Assembly (NCBI GenBank): GCA_001655205.1
Contig: LPNZ01005727.1
Coordinates: 1 to 38,811, forward strand
From: Lenisia limosa
Taxonomy: Eukaryota > Breviatea
Direction: 5' to 3'
DNA: 38,811 bases
A program made the position numbers and the translations under genes. Under the pieces are notes generated by a model. It was not told the DNA's origin. It made no database searches and worked only from the letters and a program-made list of their open reading frames with translations. This document shows, piece after piece, positions 23,001 through 35,000 of this stretch. Position 1 is the first letter of the stretch, and each line of letters starts with the position of its first letter.

Positions 23001-26000
23001 TCCTACCACCGCCGTCACCCCAACTCCCGCCTGCCTTCAACCCACCCAGTGTCCCAATGTCTCCTCCAAACAGGCTCCTAAAGCCCTACTCCCCAGGCCC
23101 CCTGAAACACCCTGTTCACGCCAACCTTCCAAAAGCGGCAATCAAGGCCCCGGCCCGCCCTCCTCGGATGCTTTTCCAGGCAAGTGGTGCAGCGCCGGAT
23201 CCGAAAAATCTTGCCGACTCTCACCCCGCATTGCCAAAGCCTTTGTTCCCCTCCGCCACTGCACCGCCTATTATTCCGCCTTTCTCCCCGGGTTCCGACA
23301 ACAGCAATAATGTCCGCTTCGAAAGGGGTAAATTGGCCGCCAGCCCTCCGAGCCTTATGCAAGACATTTCTCTCGGTTTGCTCTTTTGCGGATCTTATTC
23401 TAACTTCAAAGTCGGCCCCATGATATAATTGTTGTTGTTTTTTTATCTTGTGTTGTATGCGTATCTATGATCACACCTCCCCTTGTTGAAGCCCACTAAC
23501 ATTTAAGAATCACCAACTGAGTCTTCGAGACGGCGGCGCACCGAGGCAGCTAATGGACCCGGCCTAGACTCGTGCCCCTTATCCCCTCGGGTGCCCAGGC
23601 CAACGTACCCGGATATCCACATTTCTGCTATTGGGCATAGAACCGTCTTCATCTCTCCCTTGGTGGGTGAACAGTTTGATAGTGTGTGATATGGGCGTTG
23701 GTGTTTCTTCATTTTGTCTGCCTCTTCCAGATTCTCATTTGTGTTCTTTTTCTTTCAAATAACCTTCACTTCCCTCCCACAGTTGTTGTCAGCCATCAAA
23801 GTTGATTTTGATGTTTTTTGTTTCATACATTTTCTAATCCCCCCCCCCCCTATCTTTTTCCCAAGTTGTCTTACACGACCATGTTGTCATTCTTCAGGAT
23901 TCTAAGGAGAGCCTGCACGGTGTGGCTGTACCGTTGCCNNNNNNNNNNNNNNNNNNNNNNNNNNNNNNNNNNNNNNNNNNNNNNNNNNNNNNNNNNNNNN
24001 NNNNNNNNNNNNNNNNNNNNNNNNNNNNNNNNNNNNNNNNNNNCCGAGGGTCCAACATCCGACCTTATTGCCGCTCTCTCCTCCGTCCTTCCCGTCTCGG
24101 CTTCCTCCATATTCCTTTCCGCTTCTCTGTCCACGGAGCCCGAAAACTGGTCAAGCTTTAGCGACCCATTCGACGAACTTCTGCCCACTGCCACATCATC
24201 GTTTAAGGCCACCATCCGTCAAGTCCTCCGCAAGCTCAACAACCCTGTCCCCCTCGTTGTACCCCCTAGTAACCTGGCACCCGTTGATGTGCCCGCGATT
24301 CTCCTCCTGCTTTTTTCCGGCCTTGTCCCCACAATGCGCCCTACGGCTGCCGACCCCGTCCCGTTCACACGGCCGACAACGGAGGAACAGGCCTGGGCCT
24401 GGGCTCAAGACAGGTTGGCGTTTCAGGTGTATCAATTCGTTGGAAAAGGGCTATTTGACATTTTTCAGCGTAACGTCATATCAGACCACTGCAACCCAAT
24501 ACCAGTGTATCACGCGATAATAGGGCTTTTGTTCATGCCATTTATTGATTTTCATGGATGACCTCTTTCAGATACGGTTTACATAAGGAAGACGACAAGC
24601 CAATGCACAATGATGCATGGGAGGTGAGTGTGTGATCCAGTGTAGAAGGCAAATGACTAAGGGAAAGGACGACTTTAAAGCCATGAGGAAAGAAGAGAGT
24701 CACTCATACCCACTTGACCGATTTAGTTTTTGGTTGTGGCGGCTAACGACTGTGTTGACTTGGCCAGAACACAGGTGAGCTTCTTTGTATACCTGTTCTG
24801 TTAGCACCATAATCTCATGCGGTATTGTTCACATAATCCAAGATGTTAATGGTTAATCTCTTCCATTCCAAGCAAATATAATTGAAGGTTAATCTCTTGT
24901 CCTGTTGATACTACCCCTCTCATTCAGCAAAATATTTGTATGTGTACATGTAAGATATAACAGCTCGTATTGATTATATATAGCATATCATATGATATGA
25001 TACATGTATCGATTTGATATGATTACCAATATATTTTATGTAGAGGTGAGAAATAAAAATAGGTAGTATCTGGTCGAAGTCATCCCATCTCATCACGCTT
25101 ATAGAGGTATTATAGATATGATATGATAGATATTATGATATACTGTGTTAGATTTTGATTGATACGATACAAGGTGTCAGCTATTTATTTATTCAACATC
25201 GCAATAGCCCGCAAGGCCGTCATGGTTCAGATGACGGCATTTCCTGAATGGTGGACCACATGGTACAGTATGGAAGGCTCGGTTGCGGTTCTCACGAGTC
25301 TCGCAGCTTTAGTCAACGGTTAGCTAAGTTAACTGTTGTTCATGGATTTTTTCAGGGGTTTTCAAAAGGGGAAATTCTAATTTTTCACATTTTATCAAAA
25401 ACGCTAGCACCAGAAAAAGGAATTCGAAACTAATTTAACTTGACAGACATGCTTCTTCAGTCCTTCCCGCCGCCGCACTTTGAGGCGTTTGTTGTGGTTA
25501 TTGCTCTGATGTCAGCCCGGCTCGGGTTCCAGTCCTGGGCAAAATGGGCCGTGTGCCTACTCAGTGGCGAACCATGGGAATGTGAGCGGAAATGATCTTC
25601 ATGATCGTTTTTGCAACACTGCATATATATATGGGTTAAATTTAGGTACCCCTAATTTTGGCAGACTCAGAGAACCCGGGGTACGGAGAGCCACCTGTCC
25701 CTGATGTCCATGCGGTTCTCAAGAAAATCCTGTCCAAAGTACTGTGCTCCAAAGACGCCACACTGGTGAGGAATGCTTTCCCACTTATTTACCTGCAGAA
25801 TGATGATGACGTTCCACGAAGCGGTGATGGAGGGCCGCTCATAGTCTCGCCCCTCACAGCAACAGCTATAAAATGCTACGCTGCTCTGTCAAATACCTTT
25901 GTTGGGGGGGGGGTAATCTTTAAGTATTGCTTAGAGCAAGATAAAAGGATAAAAATAATACCAAGAGATTGAGAGTAAGATAAAAATAATATCTGCGTAA

Positions 26001-29000
26001 CCTCTCTCCTCTCCCTCTTCCCCAAGCGCTGTCATTAAAAAGTGGTTATTTAGATTCTCATTCCCCCCCAGGGTGCGCCACCAGCCCTCCGAACCATAGA
26101 CCTTCGATCTCCATGGTACTCAAACACCAACGGCCGAAAAATCGACGAGTATCTTGCTCTGACTCTCCAAACTCAGGTTTAGACCCCCTTCTGACATTTC
26201 TTTGTCCCGTGACACTAATTAATACTTATTATTATTCTCATTTTGTTGACACATTTCCTTGTATCAATGTGTATATTGTCGATTCTTTTTTGTTAAATAA
26301 TGATGATCTATTTGTTTATTTATTAAACAATCCCGCAATTTTCTTTCCCTAGCTTTTCATTAATTGATTTAGGATGAGTGGAGTAATGACACATTTGATG
26401 TAAGAAGGGAGTAACCATTTCCCCCATCTTTCTGGTAGTCCTTACAATCAATACAACTCATTTCGATCCCTTCTTAGACTACACACAGAACACGATTCTA
26501 CCCCCTTTTTTGTTTCATAAATTTTCCAATTTTACTCCCCCCCCCCCCCCCNNNNNNNNNNNNNNNNNNNNNNNNNNNNNNNNNNNNNNNNNNNNNNNNN
26601 NNNNNNNNNNNNNNNNNNNNNNNNNNNNNNCGGCAGTCGCAGGCTACAAACATCCTGCGGTCCTCCGATGCTGAGACCGACATCGGCACCGCTGTGGTCG
26701 AGGTGTCCGGGTCGCCTTTTTCTGCTTTTTTAAAGAGAAATAATAAACACTAGAAATCTAGGGTGAACAAATAAATACACAGGGATCCCATAAGCAAATT
26801 ACCATACTTCCACCCCCACACTCCTCGGCCCCTCCGCCTGTTCTGCTGAGCTGTAATATTTGGGGACAATCACTATTTGAGGAACTTTTTTTTCTGAAAT
26901 TATAGTCATATTCCTTGATCTTTGACTTCTTCTCACTCCACAGGCCCTGACACAAATGAGCTGGGGCGTGGCGGCGCCGCTTCGATACATCTTCCAAAGC
27001 AGCCAGCTGGTTCTGCCCTCAGCCGCGGCGTCGGGACTGTGCAAGGCCCTGGGGAGGTCGGATTTGGCCATTTTAAGGAACTCATCTGTTTCGGAAGCTG
27101 ACAAGGTGGGGCTGCTTATGATGGGGTAAGGGTGAAACTCTTTGTACGCTGTGTTTTTGTTTTTCACTCTTCATATGTGTGGGTGTTTTGGTCAATATTG
27201 ACTTGTTGTTTTCAACCCTCGTGTGTTGTCAGCCAACTGAGTTGATCTTGGGCTTTTTTGATCTCCAAATTTTTCAATTGTATCCCCCCCATGCCCATCA
27301 AGTTGATATTTGTTCTGTTTTGTATTCCAATATCTCCACCATCTCTTGTTATGTTCAGGTTTGGATCCTCGCTCTAATTTCTCAATTTTTCCAATGGAAC
27401 TTACCCCAACCCCTCAGATCCAGGCCTGTTCGTCCTTTGTTCGATGGGTGAGAGCCGCAGCCAATGACTGGGAGGTATTGGGGGTGAGAGCCGCAGCCAA
27501 TGACTGGGAGGTATTGGGGGTGTGTGTAATTAAATAGTTCCATGGAGGGAGGAGATAACGTTACGGACATAAAAGGCGGAATGCGATTTGTTGCTGGGGT
27601 AAAATGTGTTCCTGTTTCCTCATTATCATCTTAATAATCCCATGTAGTTACCAATATATTATTTCTGCAATTTTAACTCATTTTTCTTTAAAAGAGATTT
27701 TATATTCTCTTTTCCTCTGGATAGGAGCAAACGGCCCCCTTTATTGTATCCCCTCCCCCTTGTCACAGCCCAGGTCTTAGAACACACCCGTGACCTCAGC
27801 ACCATCCCAAGCAAGCTCGTCCCTGAGGTTGGTCAATGGTCTCCCTAGGCAAAATATCGACACAAACGGGGATTTCTCCCTTTAAAAACGAAATTGAGCC
27901 TCTCTGTATTGAGGTGAGCACTTGGTCACCCCCCCCCCAGGTTGTCCAGCTGAAAGACAGGCTGCAATGGGCCGAGAACGGGGAGACGCGTGTTGGCAGG
28001 ATGGACCGACGACTTGCCTCTCTCGAGGGCCTCATCAACACCTCCAAACCCACGCTGTCTACAATGCCGGTTGGCTAGGACGCTTGTTAATGATAACGAA
28101 CACTCTGATCCTGGACAGGAGGTAATAAAAACAATACTTAACACAGAATGTTGATCTGGACGATCACTTTATAATTAATTTCTCATGTCCACGTAATTTT
28201 TCAACTGGTGTCAACTTGGCAAGGAAAGGACTTTATTAAAAGGCAAGACATTCACACCATTCGATGGGATTATATACATGCAATATCAGAAAGTTGTAGG
28301 AACCCAAATCAAATACTACCACCAACTTCTCAAAGAGACACAAGACCTTTGATTTGCTACACATGTTGATCCTCCAGAATAAACAGACAATTCCTGCCGA
28401 AACGGAGCTTCTGAACCTTCTGTAAGAGGGCTGTCAAAGCCGAACATTAATTTTAGGGGGGGATGCATCAAACCATTCTGAATATTGGACCATCTTTCAC
28501 ATCTTCCTAGATGCACAGCTTTTCTCATTTCCAACTATTTCTCCCAGCACCCCCAGAATTCATACTTCTCCATTTTTCCCGCCACTTGGAGGCACCCGGG
28601 GCTTTCTGGGGGGCATCTCACAAATTTAGCGGGGTGGTGGCGTCTAAGCCATTTACGCGTGGTGCTACTCGAATGTGCCTTGTCAAAGCCGGACCAAGAA
28701 ATGTGATCCAAATCCCAAGACTGAATCTCACTGTAAAGGTGGGACAGTGGGAAATAATGGTTCAAGCATTATATACATCTAGCTATATTATATTATAGTG
28801 TATGCATATAATATATGAAATGTATGTATTATTTGGTGAAACACCCAATTCTTATTGTTTTCATATTTGCTTCTTTTTATGCACTGTCACATTGACAGAG
28901 GATATTGATCATGAGTGTGGGTTCATATGAAGGCTATTGTAAATGACAGTTCAGCACCCTGAAACGCACGTTGTATCCGAGCCAGACCTGGAGAGTTACT

Positions 29001-32000
29001 CTGAGGCTATCACAGCGTGGGCTGAGTTTAACACTGGAACTGCAGCTGGACTTGAGGTTTGAGGCGTCTTATGGGTGGGCTGCTTTCGGCTTGAGAATAT
29101 CCTTTAAACTTTCTCTACTCCTCATCTATACATGAGCCTACACTTTGAGAATTTCAAAAAAATCATTTCTATCATATTCATGATGCTTCCGATTCCAACA
29201 CAAAAACATGGTAAATATCAGGATTCGATCATGAAGATCGACATTGAGTAATCCTTCAGCTATGTCCATCTTCAGCAGACCTACCCGATATCTTTTTGAG
29301 CATCATTTCTACGCATTGTAAGCTCTTTGAAAAAAAACCCTTTTACAATATATATTACCTGAAGAAGATATTATGTATTAGTGCTTGACCCATCTTCAGT
29401 TTTTTGAATAGTTTGCTCTTCAAGTTTCGTATTATATCATTTCGAGAACATAATATATAGATATTTCTTATTTCGCAGCCTCGTCGCCAACCCACCTTCC
29501 CATGAACCACGACGGAGGCCTCATTTACGGCCTTGGCCTCACGGGTTGCCTGTCTTCCTCTCAACTCATCACATACATCTCAAAGTCTTTGACCACGGTA
29601 TGAAACGTCTTTCCCCTACGACTCAGATAATCATTTGCACTTCTGAATAGCAATTATTATTTTTTTTTACTTTTCCCTCTCTTTCAGCTCTAGAACTCTT
29701 TCTATTTGATATTTTGCTGTAAAAAATCCGTCTCTTAACTGAGACCCTTCCTTTTTTCACAGTAAAGTCTCTATTGAAACTAGGATTATCAACACAATTT
29801 TTTTTTTTTTTGCAGTAAAGTCTCTATTGAAACAAGAATCGTAGAGATCCAGCGGTTGACTACACAAAGAAACATCCACAGAAAACGACAGAAACAGGAC
29901 TTCATGAACAACTTAGATAAATCGGTTAGCTAACTACTTGAGGAAACTACTTGAATCACCATGTGTTGAGAAGAATGCCTACTCCCTTGGGGGGGGGGGC
30001 GCTAATAAGTACCATTGGGTAAAAGGAAACACATAAATGTGAATCAGTAAACTTTTTTTTTTTGCAAGTGTAGAAAAACGTTTATTTATAAAAGAAAAGA
30101 GAAACGAAACTATACAAAAAAAATACAATGATGATTAGAGAGAGGACTAGATGCGGAAGATGGAGTCACCAGGGGAGAATGGGNNNNNNNNNNNNNNNNN
30201 NNNNNNNNNNNNNNNNNNNNNNNNNNNNNNNNNNNNNNNNNNNNNNNNNNNNNNNNNNNNNNNNNNNNNNNNNNNNNNNNNNNNNNNNNNNNNNNNNNNN
30301 NNNNCTAGTGCAAAAGACGAGATCGTACAATGTGGTGAGTGCATATGCAAGAGTAGCCAACTCCTGTTGCAAAACAATTTTGAAAGGACAACAAATGTAT
30401 TTATCATTCAGAAAACAAAAGATAAAAAAAGATACATAGGAGAGCGGTGGCGGATTGGACGGGTTCTAGAGTGGTGCGGCGGGGGACTTCTGGGCAGTGG
30501 GTAAGCAGACTAGAGCGGCGGCGGGATGGTGACTTCTTTTGTGATGACGGGCGCGTTGGGTGATCTGGGCACTTGGAGTGCAAACCGTTTTACGGGTTTC
30601 ACCTATCACATAATAATGTAACAGGGATGGTATTCAATTGCTGTAAATCGAATAGGTGGAGGCTATAGGGTGGTTATGGTTGAGGCTTGAAGACGAAGGT
30701 GAGGTTAGTGAGGTGGTGGGAGGTACGCCAGGTACGCCCGAAACGACGGACATGTGGGGCCAAGGAAGGTCGGGTTTGTGGTGAGGTTACCCGATATGAT
30801 CCCCCTGGCGATGTCGAAGTTGAAGTCTGTGGGTGTCCGGGGTCGGAGGCGGCATTATCGGGAGATGGTATCCGGGTGGATAGCAACATTCATTGTGAAA
30901 GAGTAAAAAAAATATCAGTTAAAAAAAAAAATCTATATATTTCGGAAATAACTTGCATCGGAAATGAAATAGGTGGTTTAGCTTTCGGCTACGGTCATAC
31001 TCTGGGGGTCATCGCGCATCCCGTCCGCTCTGCGAACGCAAGCCCCAGCAGGCCTTGGTAGTACTGACGTCGGAGACGAGTCGGGAAGGCAGGGTACTGT
31101 AGTTTTTTCTTTTTCTTTTCTTTTTCTTTTCTTTTTCTTTTCTTTTTCTTTTCTTTTTCTTTTCTTTTCTTTTGGTCACGGGAATAAACAATAATAAAAT
31201 AAGAGCAAAATTGGTGTAGATTCCCTGGGTATATTCGAAGTATTTAAGGGTCTCCTTACGCAGTCGAGATAACATTATTGCGCTAAGGTGTTTTTGTCCC
31301 TTTTTTCTTTTGTCCTTTTGTCCTTTTTTCTTTTGTCTTTTGTTCTTTTTTTCTTTCTCTTTCTTTTCTCTTACTTTTTCCTGACTAACAACGTAGGGCC
31401 ATACTACCACGATTTGCGGCATCCTCCTTGGCTTCGCAGCGTCCTTCATCGGATCCGCAGTGGGCTCAGGGAATTGTGGATGGTCATTATGTACTGATGA
31501 TATGGGTCAAACAGCAGTGCGCCGATTTTGAAATTACGCGTCTACGCGCGGCAAAATTTGGGAATCCAGTATTTTCAGCTTAAATCATGTTCAAATTAAA
31601 ATGTTATTTTCTTATTTTCAAGAGGAATTCAACTTTGTAATTCAGTTTTTACCTTCAATTTTGTGGCGCTCTGCTATTTGACCCATGTTGATTTAGGAAG
31701 GAGAGGAAGTCGGGGAGATTCTGATGGGAAAAGTGATTGAGATTATTAGCCAATTCCTCGTATAAATGGGATGGTGTTGATAGTTTCGCCCAGATTCACC
31801 TTTATTATTTTCCATTCCAACAGGTCATAGTAAACCACTGTGCGTTGACCAAAATGCCACCCCCGGCGTGGGCTTCCTGTCATCCGTTTTTCTTTTTGTC
31901 TCCTTTTTCTTCTTCCTCCTTTTTCTCTGAACAGACCATGTCCGAATTTGACACTTCAGAACCGATCCTGTAGCCGGCTTATCAGCATGCACCTCCCATG

Positions 32001-35000
32001 GCGGCACTCAGCATCGCCCTTTGCAGCCCTTGTCGACGCCCAGGCCGTGGTGGCGGCTGGCATGCTTTATGAGGTATGCAATATTAGCTAGTTTGTAAGG
32101 TATGCAATATTCCTGGCTGCAATGTCTGGTGTACCGTGTGAGTAAGATGGATGCAATGGTTATATCACTTTGGCTAAAGGTCGTGGAAATTTGCTTGATG
32201 GTTTAAACTGCTTTATCACAAGAAATACCATTTTATTGTCGTCATAAAGACGTTTTGTTCCACATTGCTTAATGCTGCAGATGACAGCAATGGCAGATCT
32301 GACTCTCCAATTAACGGAAGGTTAGTCGGAAGCAAGGCATCGCATTTGAAACAATATTTTATCACTGAGGACTACCTATGTGTCTGTCATTATCACTTAT
32401 TAGGGGTTCTTGGTGGACACGTGACTGATGCGCACGTGCGCATCGCTCTTTGTCATGCGTCGGGACTTGCCCTTGGATGGGTAGGCATTTGGTGTAGTAT
32501 TTAAACGAAACTCACACTGTCCACAGTATTTCCTGTTCACCCCCTAGGTTCATGCCTGTATGGGACTTCCCCTGGCCACGCTCAGCAAACTGACAGGTCT
32601 CCTCCATGGTGCCAGGTCCCCCGTATGACGGGCATGAATAAGGTTCATCTTACACTGTTTCTCTGCTCAAACAGATATTTCGTGTATTTCCTGTGTAAAA
32701 CACCAGTCTAGTTATTATATTGTACATACCATCTGTCTTGGTAAATGATCTTGTGGAGTGTTATTTTTCTGATGGATGAAGGAGAAGTTTTCAGCGAGTG
32801 TGTTCTCAAGCCCATCGTACCCCCTTTACTCAGTAAATTCTGCCATCATCGCACTAGGTTTGTGGTTGCCTTCTTCGGATATAATTCTTATGATATTAAA
32901 TGTTGCCTCGTCAGTTGTTTTTTTTTTTTTTTTGAGTCAGAAGTCAAAGTGTTTCCCAGTGCCCCTGGGTAGCACACGAGCAAAATCATCATCAAAACGA
33001 CCTTACCCAGTATCATATTTTGCAGTTGCCTATTCGTTGAACAAGGGGAAGATATACTATAACTAGGGCTTCCCTTCGGTCCGAAAAAGACCGGTAAATT
33101 ATCGATATTTATCAAGGATTTATCGAGAAAATCAGTCTTTTTTTGGGACGCAGGAGCTTCTAACTATAACACTCAAGCAGGAGAGTTACACATATTAAAA
33201 AAAAAACCCCAAGCCTCCATTTTCGTAACAATCCAGCTATATCCGGGGCCTACACTCGGCATCCAATGGCACTCAATATTCTGTCATTGCCGTCAACACA
33301 CCTGTCACTTCGCCCGGAGAAGGCATTCCTACTGGCCCTCGCGAGAGGCCTTGTTTTGAAGTGGGTTGAATGAAGGCTTGTTTCTCTATTTTATCATCAT
33401 TTCGTTGTATGTACGTTGCTTGCTTGCTCATTAGGACAATGTTTATCACTTCTTTCCCTGTCAGATACGAGCTTTAACCAGTCTACTAATACTCCTTTGT
33501 CTTCTCGTTTTGAAACTGTGTATGAAGCCTCCCCCCTCTCACTTCCAGGCCCCTATGTTCGACTATGGTGCGTGAGATCGCCCCCATGAAGAGTACGCGA
33601 GGGCAACACATTGTTCATTTCATTAGATTCTGGCTACATGAGCTACAGATGAACTCGAATACGAATCAGCCTACTTTTGTAATATCCTAGCATCTTTGGT
33701 ATCCAGATATTCCTATGTATTATGTTGTATCCTTAGAATTACTATTCTTGATCTCAAAACCGCGATTATGAACCCGCAGACACAGAAGTTGGCCTATTCG
33801 AGAGCAGCATGGAGTACATTTCAACGCTTGTCCCGCGATGGGTGCTTGATGTAGGGCTCACTCTGGAAATATACGGGAAAGCAGTGGGTACTATTAATTA
33901 TACCGAGAAATTAGGTGAATTCATCACGCTTGTTTCTCTTTCACGCATTTTAGAAGATCAGCTCGTCGGTTTTGACAGAAGAGAACAGTGTAAGCTACTC
34001 CGCCCTTTCAGTCATTGTTCTATTATTCAATTGCAACTCATTCCCTTCAGTTATGCTCCCATCTTATTCACCCCTCAGCTTCTGTGTGACATTTCGTTCT
34101 CTATCATCACAGGGTCCCTCCTGGCAGCTTCCATTGCCCTTGCCGGGACATCGTGCCCGGTTCTCATAGAGGTTGGCACTGTGTTTCTTAAGGGAAGCAC
34201 TTTGGACCAATTTTCAATGATGTCTATGATCCCAAATTCACAAGCAATAAAAGTTAAATGTCACATTGAGCACTACTCACCATATGCACCATAGGCACTA
34301 CTCGACGTGGGAGAGCTGTTGCATGGACCGTTCCAAGGGGACACAGCCAAACCCCTCAAACGCGACACCCCACAAACATGCTGTCTTGAGGAGTGCAGGT
34401 GAGTGGACTCCTAAACAAACCATCTCCTGACGATGTAGACACCGAGTATCCCAAGGCTTCGACCCTCCTTGTGGTAAGCAAGTATAAGGCTAGGTGTATA
34501 GAGTATGAAGATCAAAATAGAAAGAAACCCATATAATATTAATTTATTTCGCCTCTATTCTGGGTTCTTAAATAAATGATATTGAGGACACTCGAACCCA
34601 GCATGAACAGTTTCATTGGCATCAAAAAGATAATCATAATTGAAGATATGACCCAAATGAACACATCAAAATGAACTAACACCCAACTTGCAGATGTGAA
34701 GCTCATTGGACTGCCAACTTCGATTCGCTGCATGGCTGCCGTCACGCGTGCTCTTGGTATGGGGGGTGAGGTGGTGTTGGACTTTTGGTGAGTTTTTGAT
34801 GTTTTTGGACATATATTGAAATTCTTGAGGCTTGCCTGAGACAAACCTGTTTTATTGTTCACATTTTATCATCTTGAATAATCCTAATGCGAAAAACCTG
34901 AGCTAACTTCATAGGAATTAGTGCTGCTGGCTCCGGGGACTTGACAATTATGAGGTTCCTCAGGCGCATCATGACGTCACCATGCTACAGTGAAATGTGG

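Larger units (their letters stand above)
29598..31396 (+). other. 1.8-kb APC1 intron, by far the longest in the window
   Basis: The exon ending KSLTT (29597) and the exon starting GHTTTICGILLGFAA (31397) are adjacent in known APC1 proteins, so everything between is intron. It holds a direct repeat, a gap, two pyrimidine microsatellites and a probable antisense gene. Typical introns here are 33-450 nt. Confidence 0.75.

Noticed and set aside
22531-23310. A 259-residue open frame on + crossing the gap
   Set aside because: It only stays open because the N-gap is translated as unknown residues. It combines a family A repeat, the gap and the wrong frame of an APC1 exon; the in-phase exon is AVVTPGDKTAILSLTADN in another frame.
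27448-27537. A coding repeat VRAAANDWEVLG twice
   Set aside because: The APC1 exons on either side join perfectly in phase (GG|G giving a Gly) without this segment, so it is most simply intronic. It is kept as a repeat and a finding.
31009-31449. A 146-residue minus-strand frame rich in Lys and Glu
   Set aside because: Its middle is the translation of two T/C microsatellites. Only the C-terminal 31001-31096 segment looks like a real exon, and in a different frame.
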